Positions 34,341 through 43,567 of a DNA stretch of 64,000 nt are shown here, in pieces; within the stretch, counting starts at the first letter, position 1, and every line of letters begins with the position of its first letter. A program made the translations under genes and the position numbers. Origin of the DNA: Armigeres subalbatus (lineage: Eukaryota > Arthropoda > Insecta > Diptera > Culicidae); contig NC_085141.1 of the NCBI RefSeq assembly GCF_024139115.2, forward strand, positions 72,581,481 to 72,645,480, read 5' to 3'. Under the pieces are notes generated by a model. The model saw only the letters and a program-made list of their open reading frames with translations. It was not told the origin of the DNA and made no database searches.

Positions 34341-34996
34341 ATCTTATATTCAGTGGCTCATGCGCATGTATTGCGCCTTGCACCGGTCGAAACAAGCGCG
34401 ATCTTCAATAGTTTGCTGTGGCCATCGAACAAGTGAGTACAGAGTGCTGCTCTTCCGTTCGGTCGTTCAAAACGCGAATCTCCTCAGTTTTTATATGCCA
34501 CCGGGCGTGCATGTTTTACCTTTTACACTCGTCGTGAAACAGCGTATTAGTGTTACTTACCATCCCATAGATCGCATCGCTTACCAAAGTGAATCCAGAT
34601 AAAATTCCTTTGTAACTAAAATGATATCCTATCCCAAGACAATCATGGAGATGCAGAGGTATACTCGGTCTCTAGTAGCAACGAGAGTCGGACTAACAAT
34701 CCTTCCCTTTCTATATGACCATAAGGACGTGGCCGGCGCCATTATTGACTTTAAATATTTGAGCTCCCGAAACGTGTACATTGAGAATGGGTAGCTAATC
34801 CCAAGCCCCATTCATTGTGTTCTCTGTACAATTTCGTCTTGACTTCAGTCAATCACGGAGTAGCAACTACGAATTGTGCGGTCATAATGCTCATGCTCAA
34901 AACTAATTTGAAGAATGTAGATATAATGTTCATTTAATCCCCTAGTCGTAGTATTTTAAAATCATGGATGGAGGTTTTTGCAACAAGAAAGAGATT
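34341..34996. other. Spacer, no gene seen
   Basis: CGCGATCTTCAATAGTTTGC followed by ATCGAACAAGTGAGTACAG (34398-34442) repeats a segment at about 34065-34112 on the other side of the MITE. This implies an older local duplication of about 330 bp spacing. Confidence 0.45.
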
Positions 34997-35690
34997 GTTA
35001 TGAAAATTATTTTATGCTTTTAGTGGAATGTATTTACTTGTCATAAGACGAGTTTGTACTACTCCATTTGATTCCACTACTTTATTGTACCTTTGACAGA
35101 TGCATATTTTGACCTAAACAGCTGAGAGAGAGAAGACAGCTCGCTTTATTTACATTCATCCTAATGTCACCGCGATCCAGTCACTGCGAACCGAAAAAGT
35201 AAACACTGCGATGCAACTTCAAATGGTCGTAATCAAAATTATTTATTTGGCAATTTATGTTTGCAACTTTTCTTATATTTGCTACAGTGAATTGAACCCG
35301 TAATTATCCATGTGAATGATCCCGTACTATGAGAAATCGGTTTTGTTCCACGTTAGGAAGTTCATAACCATTAAAATCAGCTAATTCAAACAAGTTTTTA
35401 TTGGAGTGAAAAATGTTGCTTCCGACGTTATAAAATGTTACTTCGATTTGCCGAGTTTTAACGGTTTCCACACAAATAAAGAAGAAGAAGACATAGTAAA
35501 TAAACGATCTGTCAGTGAGCTGGCTTCTCTCTCTCAGCTAAACAGTAAGGTCGTCCTCAGTGTCTCGTACACGACTCGGTTGAGTAAAGTCAAGTACGAG
35601 ACACTGAGGACGGCCTTATTGTTGAGGTCGAAATACGTATCTGTCAAGGGTACAATAAAGTAGTGGAATTAAAAGGAATAGTACAAAGCA
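34997..35690. mobile_element. Hairpin MITE copy A, interrupted by a hAT-like element
   Basis: GTTATGAAAATTATTTTATG..TAGTGGAATG, CTTGTCATAAGACGAGTTTG and GATTCCACTAC match the left half of copy B (46981-47256). GTAAGG...CAGTGTCTCGTAC, GTACGAGACACTGAGGACGG and GTGGAATTAAAAGGAATAGT match the hairpin centre and right half. The two halves are separated by the insert at 35122-35537. GAATACATTCCACTAAAAG at 36098 is the reverse complement of the left end (CTTTTAGTGGAATGTATT), so the true right terminus may lie there, displaced by about 400 bp of later DNA. Confidence 0.8.
35122..35537. mobile_element. hAT-like MITE, 416 bp, 8-bp TSD CTAAACAG
   Basis: Ends are CTGAGAGAGAGAAGACAGCTC and the inverted GAGCTGGCTTCTCTCTCTCAG (one mismatch in 21). 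CTAAACAG occurs at 35114-35121 and 35538-35545. In the uninterrupted copy B the site reads CCTCAACAGTAAGG. An 8-bp duplication is the hAT signature. No transposase is present. Confidence 0.85.
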
Positions 35691-36649
35691 GATATGAAAA
35701 CAAGACAACAGCCGATCTATTGTTTAATTTGCTGTTGTATTGTTTTCTATTGGCTTACTTTTGTATCAAATGTTTTAGGTGAAAATGATAAGCAAATCTT
35801 TATTCACGTTTCGAATGAATAGTTCTCTGTTTAGAACACAAATTATTACATAAATCATTATTACATAAATTATTACATAAAAGAAACGTTTTTATTCAGG
35901 CGATACGCAGTGTTGTAATAGAACGAAATTGTCAATTTATGTGTTTATTATGCACTTTATTAATCTGAAAATCCGTGAATCCGATGCGACGTTTGTAAAT
36001 AACAAAACACAAGACAAAACATGTGGACCTACTGTAGAATAAAAAGATAGAAAATAGCACTGTACACAGAAAATATCTCCCAACTCTTAGACGGTTGAAT
36101 ACATTCCACTAAAAGGGCTTAAACTATTTTTTCTAAACTAATTATTTTTCACTCGACAACAATCTAAAAACTGTTTACATGGCTCACGGCGTGCTTGGTA
36201 GAACAATATTATCACAAAAAATGGCAATGGCTAAAATTTTAACAACGTGAAAATATAGCTTCTTATCTTTCATTTCATGGGTATTTTTTTTAAAAAAATC
36301 TACAGAGGGGTCTCGAACAACTTTTTTTTCCTTAAAAAATGGAACCTGCATATACCAGCCGCCAGTCACGAGTAACTCTCAAGTTGAGTCTTTCATTCAT
36401 TTTTTAACCATTCTTCATATTCTTCTATTCTTTTCTTTTGAACCTTTCAAAGGCTCAGATGTGAAGAAGCATAACGGAGCCAAAATTATTAAATTCAACA
36501 TTTGGCTAGCAAACATTACCGCTTCGCAATGGTTAAACCCACTGGTATGTTTTAACAGCAACCTCTCCCTGATCAATTTACTTTTATTTTGTTTTCACTT
36601 TTTGGATTTACTTTTAAATTAGCAATATTTGTAGAGATTTATTCAGATA
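35691..36649. other. AT-rich spacer
   Basis: No gene was recognised. It contains short direct repeats (ATTACATAAATCATTATTACATAAATT at about 35855-35880) and the displaced MITE terminus at 36098. Confidence 0.4.
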
Positions 36650-36712
36650 CAGTCATACCTCGATATAACGTAACTCAATTTTATTTTTGTTACGTTATAT
36701 AGAAGCAAAGTT
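36650..36712 (+). mobile_element. Tc1/pogo-like terminal repeat fragment
   Basis: TA|CAGTCATACCTCGATATAACG resembles the CAGTNNNACCTCGATATA-type terminus of pogo/Tigger-like transposons and sits at a TA. A partially inverted TTACGTTATATAG follows within 30 bp. The matching far end was not found, so this is a single decayed terminus or a very short MITE. Confidence 0.5.
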
Positions 36713-36944
36713 TTTTTTCTCATATTTTTTTCAAATCTTTTTATATAAAAGAATTTTATTCATCCAAAGGGTGTTCCAACCATTCTTACTTAACTTTTTT
36801 TTGCCTTTCTCGTATACTAAGTATACGTAAAGGCTATATGATCACTCCAAAACCAAACTTTTGATAGAAGGCTCGGAGACCCATAGTGTTATATACCGAT
36901 CGACTCAACTCGACGAATTGAGGTGATGTCTGTTTGTGTGTATG

Positions 36945-38714
36945 TTTTTTTTTTTTTCTTCCTAAACAATGGAGGGGGAATCTGCTCAACAGACATCCTG
37001 GGTTGACCAGGAAGTGCTGGGTTAGGGGCCACCTCCAATGAGGGAGGCAGGACTGCGTCCCCGACCAGCTAAACCGTTTCCATTGCCGCCAAGCCCATCG
37101 TCCCTTCGGTACAACCAGAAAGTAATGCTTCAAAGGGGGGCCAGTGCATGACGCACCCTCGAGGTTAGCTGCGTGTCCTTGCAGCATCGAACATCGTGAC
37201 TCGCTTTTTTAGAATAACACCATGGTATCGTGCCAGCGCATTGCCGGCTTTCCAGGTGGCCTTACCACGCCCTATGTCCTCCGAAGGTGGGCAGGGTCGA
37301 CTTCGCGCCTGCTTCCCTCTGCACGACTGGTATCAAGAATGATGATGCCGCGTGCACCCCAAATTGACCTTTCTGCGATAGGGCCTATTCGCCAGCACAC
37401 AGAGGGACTTGCCGACGCGGTGCCTACGCCTGCCCCAGCCTTGACGAGGACCCCTTTCCGTCCTCGGGCTCGGAACCCGCCCGGTTGACCGACGCCGCGA
37501 AAGCGACGATACCATGTTGTTTTTCACGCGGCCACTTGTTCGATAAAAGGATCGAGTTCGACCACAGGGCACCGGTATGACCCATGAAGCCGACTCCGAA
37601 CCCTTGGACCACCTCTTATTTGCACCTGAACTAGCCATCCCTCGAGTCCACGCGCCACCTTCTGTGTAGCTCCGAGACGATTTGGACGATAGCCGATAAA
37701 ACGGCGTTCCAGCCAACTTCATCTTTACACATCCTCCGAACTAGGTTGTCCGGGGTAGTGTCCAGACCACATGTGGCAAGCATGTGGTCACGCATTGTGC
37801 GAAAACGCGGGCACACGAACAACACGTGTTCCGCCGTTTCCTCTAAACCAACGCACACCGGACACTCGGGGGAGGCCGAGTGTCCGAACCGGTGTAGGTA
37901 CTGTCTGAAGCAACCATGGCCTGTAAGGACCTGGGTCAGGTGGAAAGTGATTTCCCCATGGCGCCTCTTGACCCACGTACCTATCTCCGGTATCAACCTA
38001 TGTGTCCATCTATCCTTAGTGGAACTGTCCCACGCACGCTGCCATTTGACCATTGAGGCCAACCTGACAGTCCTGCGGATGCCTCTCGTGCCGCGCATTT
38101 CAAAGCACTCTATGTCTTCACCGATAACGATGTCAATAGGCATCATACCGGTGATGACGCAGAGTGCATCGTGCGACACGGTACGGTACGCGCTCGCAAC
38201 TCTTAGGCACATGAGCCTATACGTACTTTCTAACTTCGTTCTGTAGCAGTTAATACGCAGGGCCGTGCCCCAAGCTGGCCCCCATACCTCAGTATGGACA
38301 GAGCAACGCTAGCCAGAAGCTTGCGCTTGCTGGCATAAACCGCAGAGCTATTGGACATCATCCGGGACAATGCCACTATAGCTGTGGAGGCACGCTTGCA
38401 GGCGTAATTGACGTGGCTACCAAAGGTGAGCTTATCGTCGATTATTACCCCCAAGAGTTTGATTGAGCGTTCAGAGGTGATCGTGCAGTTGCCTGCCCTT
38501 ATCACCGCTTGCTGCTCCGACTTTCGGTTGTTAACAAAAACCACCTCAGTCTTGTGGTGAGCCAGTTCTAACTTCCTGGAACTCATCCACTCCTCCACAA
38601 TTGCGATCGAGTGGGCTGCAGTCAACTCCACCTCTTCGATCGATTCGCCGTAGACCTCCAGCGTAATATCGTCAGCGAAGCCAACGATTACCACGCCCAC
38701 CGGGAACTTCAACC
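36945..38714 (-). mobile_element. R1-clade Waldo-like copy 2, 5'-truncated, in a microsatellite
   Basis: TTTGTGTGTATG flanks both sides (36933-36944 and 38715-38726) and the 3' end has an A-run (T14 on the plus strand at about 36944-36958). On the minus strand the target is therefore (ACAY)n-like (CATACACACAAA). Waldo elements of the R1 clade are known for (ACAY)n target preference. The copy begins inside the RT and keeps the C-terminal domain and 3'UTR. It is close to copy 1 at 26128-31310. Confidence 0.85.
37631..38714 (-). pseudogene. C-terminal half of R1-clade ORF2
   Basis: Reading leftward: FPVGVVIVGFADDITLEVYG (RT catalytic FADD), then ELAHHKTEVVFVNNRK, IKLLGVIIDDKLTFGSHVNY and the post-RT helices. 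A frameshift near 38220-38270 precedes MCLRVASAYRTVSHDALCVI, VLTGHGCFRQYLHRFG and the CPVC...H...C knuckle. The frame stays open to about 37631. The 5' truncation at the FADD region is a usual result of incomplete reverse transcription. The RT motifs before FADD are absent. Confidence 0.85.
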
Positions 38715-38942
38715 TTTGTGTGTATGTATGTATGTGTGTGTGTATGTGTGTATGTGTACAAAATTTTGTAGACACACTTTTTGGAACTTAGCAATGGCCG
38801 CAACAAGTTTCATTCGACTGAGAATCCTGTCCCATTGTTTGTTATTGAAAATTGGCCAGATTGGACTATGGGATCAGAAGTAATGGCCAAAATACTATAT
38901 TTTTAAGTATTTTTTTTTGCACGAGAAAGGCACCAACACCGC

Positions 38943-39984
38943 TAGATGGATTAATCAGGGTTTTTCAATAATTCATTACTATTTTTTTTTGATTTTCTAT
39001 TTTTTTTTTTTTTGCTTTTCCTTTTTTTCATTTTTTTATGTTCTTAATTTTATCATTTCTTTTTGTATTTACTTCTTATCTTAGAATATTACTTTAATCA
39101 GTATTCTTTTAATATTAATAAAAATAAAACTAAATTTACCATACTTTGCCATACTTTATTCATGAAAGTAGAACTCAAGTTCATAACAATTCACAAACCA
39201 GTTAGATTCAGCAAAACAACATTTCTGTACTGAAGCCTTTTTAGTGCTGTTTTTTTTATTGCATGTCCATGATATTAAGTAGAACGCATCTGACGCAGCA
39301 AAAAGCGATTGGTCTGTGGCCAATTGTTCTATTCCGCGTATCTGAAGGCTGCATGTTCTGACACTTTTACAATTTCGCTATCATTTCCAAAACTCAAAGT
39401 TGTGATGCTTCTTCCTGCGTTGACATTGACTGCCTTGTGTTGTCACCGGCATAGTGTCGGTATGCGTTACGACTGACAATGGAGCATTGTAAAGAATATT
39501 GTAAGATTTGCGAATCGAGTCAGCTGGAAGTACCTCCAACCCTTTGGCAACCCGAAAGATCTTTTATGTTGATTTTCTTCACAACCACAGTGAGATGGCC
39601 CTTACATAGGATGGGCTAGCATAGTCTGCCCCGAGTCCACCGATGAACGATGGAGAAAAAAATGGGAGGTCAGAGAAAGTGCCCGCAGACTCGAAAATGA
39701 ACGAAGCCACTCTGATTAGGTTCATGAAAAACGCTCTGACCAACCATGCAGAGAGGTGAATTCAGCAAGAATCTCAAACTCGCCCTCGCAAATTCTCTGC
39801 GACTAAGTTGCAGTGGCTAGGCAGCAGTGGAAGTCTCTTCTAATGTTGAGTAAAGAAGGTGGAACGTGAGGTACGCCTCCTTATTGATTAGAAAGAGATG
39901 GTGGTGTGATTTTTAAAGTTTAGTAAGGTTGTGCAGGATGCAGCTCCAAAAACGATACGTGTAGCAGTCCCATCGACCTTCCTT
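38943..39984. other. Spacer with T-rich runs
   Basis: T-runs and AT-rich DNA occupy the first 200 bp, followed by mixed sequence. No gene or bounded element was recognised. Confidence 0.4.
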
Positions 39985-40302
39985 GATTGTTATCCCTAAA
40001 AAGGCGAAAAGGAAAACGAAGAGAGCCGTAAAGCAGGCGGCAGAGGAAGTAGCGGCGAGATAATTTTTGGGATCCTGCTCAGAAGAGCTCTGCGTACAAA
40101 AACTTGTCTATAGAGGGGCTGGTTGATGGGATTCATGCTGGAGCCCTATACTCAGTTGAAATCATCCATGTAAGGTTTGGATGAAATAACTGAAGCCGGT
40201 GACCTGGTCGAAACATTGAAAGATCAGTATGGAGTTGAGATCCAGAACACAGATATTCGTTTACAAAAGAGCTATGCGGGCACGCAGGTGATAAGCAGTT
40301 AA
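39985..40302 (+). pseudogene. Decayed R1-type ORF1 fragment
   Basis: The frame 40180-40302 reads DEITEAGDLVETLKDQYG, VEIQNTDIRLQKSYAGTQ, VISS and stops. It aligns by eye with the R1 ORF1 in this window (DEITNVEELVTALRRQ, AAVRLRKGPAGTQVALV). Upstream, basic codons (KKAKRKTKRAVKQAAEE) resemble the Lys-rich segment before that domain. It is shorter and more diverged than the element at 26-31 kb, so it is from another, older R1-like family. Confidence 0.55.
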
Positions 40303-40457
40303 ATGGGGCAGTCACTTCACCAACGCTAAGGGTCTTTCCTTACTAGAAGGGTTTACGCTAAGTTTTTCTTTCTCGAGCTCCGCAAAATCGGATACCGCTG
40401 TAGCTCAGTAAATTTCAGAACTGAACTTCGGCACGAAATTTACTCAACTTTTTTTTT

Positions 40458-40575
40458 GGCACAAAAGTATCATTGTGTAAGCTTCATGATATACGAATGT
40501 TAAGATGGTTGCTAGGCTTAAAAACTTCACATTTGAATACATACTATGGAAGTGCTGAATGAACTCCGCTCAGAA
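40458..40575 (+). mobile_element. Diverged Feilai-like SINE fragment
   Basis: GGCACAAAAGTATCATTGTG, TTCATGATATACGAATG, GCTAGGCTTAAAAACTTC and TATGGAAGTGCTGAATGAAC follow in order the core of the SINE at 33643-33936 (GGCATAAAAGTATCATCGTG, CTCATGATATACGAATG, ACTTGGCTTAGAAACCTC, TGTGGAAGTGCTTAATGAAC). Only the central body is kept, on the opposite strand. Confidence 0.8.
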
Positions 40576-41069
40576 CTACTCAAAGTGACTGTATGATTAA
40601 CAAGTTAGACCTGTGTGGAGAGGAAATGAGAGATGGATGGCCATGCTAAAGAAAACCCAACATAAGGATGAACGAAAACCCGTATATTGGTGGAATGACA
40701 CGATTGCAGACTTTCATAGAAATTTTCTAAAAGCTAAAAGAAAGCTGCGATGTGCTTGGACAGATGACTACAGACCATAACAACGATAGATCTTCAAAAC
40801 GGCCAGTAGCACACCAGCTCTCCTAATCGATCCCTCGAGCGCTATATTGAACAGTAGATTCGAGACACACGAAACAAATTGATCCTAAATTGCCTGTTTT
40901 GCGAATGTCATTGATACAGGGGCATGTTATTATTAATGGAACAGATACCCTACTGAATTGAAATTTCAATGATATTATCATTTACATCACAGAACTATGA
41001 ACTGGTGCACATTCTGTTACCGAATTTTACATTCATTTATGAACTCCGTCGTGGCCAATTTTCATAATA
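40576..41069. other. Spacer, no gene seen
   Basis: No feature supported. Confidence 0.4.
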
Positions 41070-41207
41070 TTTTACGTATTTTTGCATTTTACTTTTAGAT
41101 GTTTCAGTTCATCGTTAACCAAGTGGCGTTAAAATATAACCCAAAGGATGTCGTAAAACTTTGCCGAAAGAAGGTACGTTGCTGGAACGTCCACCAAAAA
41201 GTTTTAA

Positions 41208-42019
41208 CAATAGAGCAGAGCATTAGTGATTAATCATAGATTTAATCATGATTAATGAATAATGGGTTATTTAATCATTATTCATTAATCATAATCATAC
41301 AAAAAATATGATTTAATCATTAATCACTAATCGATAATCATAGAATTTTACATTTAATCAATTATCACTAATCATATTCATAATTGTTTTGATTTTATTC
41401 ATTAATCATCAATTTTAATCATTAGATACATCGCTTTTATTCATTAATCTTTAATCATAATCATATACTTTTTATACCCAATTTGGAGGAAAGGTTACTT
41501 GCTTTTTGATCACTATGCAAATCATTCAATTTGATTATTCATAATCATTAATCATTAATCATATCGATCGTTAATCATAAATCATACACATATTGTATCA
41601 ACATTTAATCATGATTGGTAATCGTTAATCACATTCCAAACATTTTATTCATTAATCATAATCGTTAATCATTGTCGAACATTAATTTAATCGTTAATCA
41701 TAATCGTTAATCATTGTCAAAAACGAATAAATCATTATTCATAATCTTTAATCATAGAGTTGAATGATTTAATCATAACAAATTTAATCATTTATTAGAA
41801 GCTTTATTCATTAACGCTCTGCAATAGAGGTAATAAACTATAGAGGACGATTGTCGCTGCGGTTCCCTTTGTTATCGTTCTCAAACATGTTGGGTACCTA
41901 TCTGTCAAAATGTACTGATTTTTCCTTCGTTGACGTTTAGTGCCCTATCCTCGCCAGCAAAAGATGTTTCGCCAGTGACGACAGCGACAATGTTTCTCTA
42001 TAGTTTATTACCTCTATTG
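41208..42019. mobile_element. MITE with CAATAGAGGTAATAAAC ends, split by a satellite-loaded element
   Basis: The left end CAATAGAG (41208-41215, resumed at 41822 with CAATAGAGGTAATAAACTAT) is mirrored by ATAGTTTATTACCTCTATTG ending at 42019; the TIR is about 40 bp. TTTTAA flanks it at 41202-41207 and 42020-42025. Without the insert the element is 198 bp and lies inside the left arm of the outer inverted repeat. Confidence 0.8.
41216..41821. mobile_element. hAT-like element carrying an AATCATT satellite
   Basis: CAATAGAG flanks both sides (41208-41215, 41822-41829), an 8-bp TSD. The ends CAGAGCATTA and TAACGCTCTG are inverted and begin CAGAG, as hAT termini often do. Almost the whole 606 bp is a degenerate array of TTAATCATTAATCATAATCA-type words with no coding potential. 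Confidence 0.75.
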
Positions 42020-42440
42020 TTTTAACGCTTCGAAGATTGGTTTTTAAACCATATGCAAAAAATCGTTTATTCTGCCAGCACTGCCGAACTACATGGACCA
42101 ATAATTTAACTGAGTGTTATTTCAAAATTATTAATCTTATAGGGCTTTGAAGCTGATGGTAGTTATTCGGAATCATTTCTCAAATTTAAAATTCTGACAA
42201 GAAGGAAGATGCGTTTTGTCCTCTGACAACCATAATTCTGGCAGAAACATTGATTTCTTCCATATATGGTTTGAACAATCAATTTTCGAAGCGTAAAAAC
42301 ATTTTTTGTAGACCTTCCAGCTACGTACCTTCTTCGGCAAATTATTTTGGGATATTTCAGACTATATGCTAACGTATTGAGTCGCGTAATTGACGATAAA
42401 TTGAAGCCGCTAAGAGCAAAAATCCAAAAAAGTACGTTTT

Positions 42441-42952
42441 CCCATTTCTCCATATAGATTTAAAACGCGATGCGGAAAGCGAGGACGCAATCAATCGAGC
42501 CCATATTTTACATAGTTGATTGTGATCCCAAAAAGATTCAGAAAAACCTCAATCTCACTTGATTGGATGAAGTTTGCGTTTTTCCATACAACTGCGCTCA
42601 CCTCTACTAAACATAGCCAACTGTTCACTTTACCGGCATGTTCATTTTACTTGCTCCTACTTAAGCCAGCGTGAGCACCATTGTAAGTCTAAGTAAATAG
42701 AGAAAATTTTCATCTCCGTATATTATTTAGAATAAACCAGGAATTAAATATACCACCTTTTCAAAATACCATTTGATTCACCAACTTATAACATTTATTA
42801 AGAGTCACAGTTTTACGACCATACCATACATGACTTCGAGGCGATGAACGAGATGAACAGTAATTTCTTTTTCATTTTTTTGTTTCAGGTAAAATAAATA
42901 ATTCAAATTCTGAATATCTAACATTTTGCACTTTGTTTTGTTTTCCTTCCAG
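42441..42952. other. Sequence upstream of the KChIP-like exon, probable intron end
   Basis: The region ends in CTTTGTTTTGTTTTCCTTCCAG, a polypyrimidine tract with AG at 42951-42952. This fits an acceptor, so the preceding DNA is probably an intron of the KChIP-like gene. Confidence 0.5.
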
Positions 42953-43567
42953 ATTCATCAGCCAATCAATATCAACAACCGTCAATTCTCCATCACAAGA
43001 ACCACCAACACCTAAATGCTCAAACCTTCAGTTGTCGAACCGCAGAATTCGCTTCTGCTTGCCGGAATCTCAATCAACGCGTAACAACCATCGTAACCAC
43101 CGAATGCCTACATAGAGCCCAACGAACACAGAGTAACAAGAATTGAAGAATAACTTTTTGAACCCATTAAACAAGCTTCCTCATGTAGAAAGTTAACACA
43201 TTCGCCTACGCTCATTTCATACAGAAATCAAGCAGCACCCAGATAATGCAATCCTGCACATGCACCGGCAGTAGCAGTGCAACCCTTTTCATCGAAAAAC
43301 TCAATTAAACTCACCGGAAACAAACAGGAATCGGTTGTTGGTGAGGGTGTTGGCAGCAATAGTAGTTAGTTCTGACGGCAGAAACAGAGGGGCGATCTAG
43401 TCAATGCGAAAATGGCAACCCCACCGGACAGCCCCATCGAGGAGGTCGTGTATGAGTTGGAACCAACTCGGGCGCCCAAGCCCATCCCAGTGGCGCTAGA
43501 GGACCTCTGTAGGTTAACTAAGTTTACCCGCCAGGAGATACGAGTCATGTATCGCGGCTTCAAAACG
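42953..43567 (+). other. KCNIP: Exon of the KChIP-like gene (5'UTR plus coding start)
   Basis: Bounded by a good acceptor (TTTTCCTTCCAG, 42941-42952) and a donor (ACG|GTACGT at 43567|43568). The first ~459 bp are A/C-rich, CAAC/ACCA-containing and lack a long frame, as is usual for insect neuronal 5'UTRs. Several upstream ATGs occur, including one at 43404 in another frame, eight bases before the proposed start; they could reduce translation. Earlier non-coding exons and the promoter would lie further upstream and were not found. Confidence 0.6.
43412..43567 (+). CDS. KCNIP: Kv channel-interacting protein (KChIP-like) N-terminal coding exon, partial
   Basis: The 52 codons run ATPPDSPIEEVVYELEPTRA, a variable N-terminus, then ALEDLCRLTKFTRQEIRVMY, RGFKT to a phase-0 GT donor. 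FTRQEIRVMYRGFKT is the entry helix of the first EF-hand of KChIP-type neuronal calcium sensors. The YRGFK motif separates KChIPs from frequenin or neurocalcin (which have HKGF/YKGF), and insects have one such gene (CG5890 in Drosophila). KChIPs bind the N-terminus of Kv4/Shal channels and set their trafficking and inactivation. The splice after GFKT is where KChIP genes are normally split, just before ECP. No later exon (FFPHG, EF-hand loops) appears in the remaining 20 kb, so the downstream intron is long. There is no N-terminal myristoylation glycine. This is the only host coding sequence I trust in the window. Confidence 0.8.

Larger units (their letters stand above)
36802..38942. mobile_element. 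TIR element TGCCTTTCTCGT, split by a Waldo-like insertion
   Basis: The left end TGCCTTTCTCGTATACTAAG (36802) and the right end GCACGAGAAAGGCA (to 38942) are inverted. Left internal words (GGCTCGGAGACCCATAGTG, GACTCAACTCGACGAATTG) and right internal words (CAAAATTTTGTAGACACAC, CAATGGCCGCAACAAGTTTC) are those of a dispersed mosquito element that has a TG-rich microsatellite in the middle. The retrotransposon at 36945-38714 lies exactly in that microsatellite. No transposase is present. Confidence 0.8.
41070..42440. mobile_element. Outer inverted-repeat element of a three-level nest
   Basis: The left arm (to 41207, continuing at 42026 after the inner insertions) contains TTGCCGAAAGAAGGTACGTT, GCTGGAACGTCCACCAAAAA and CGCTTCGAAGATTGG...TTCTGCCAG. 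The right arm (about 42190-42370) contains the reverse complement: CTGGCAGAAACATTG, CAATTTTCGAAGCG and CCAGCTACGTACCTTCTTCG followed by GCAAA. The arms diverge noticeably. Outer limits are approximate, and no ORF or clear TSD was found. Confidence 0.65.

Noticed and set aside
33600..34450. A long terminal repeat pair suggested by GATCGGCCGGTCG at 33608 and 33963 and the CGATCTTCA...ATCGAACAAGT duplication
   Set aside because: Similarity is short and interrupted by a SINE and a MITE; no primer-binding site, polypurine tract or gag-pol was seen.
42163..42453. 96-codon minus-strand frame as a gene
   Set aside because: It overlaps the right arm of an inverted-repeat element and has no match to a domain.
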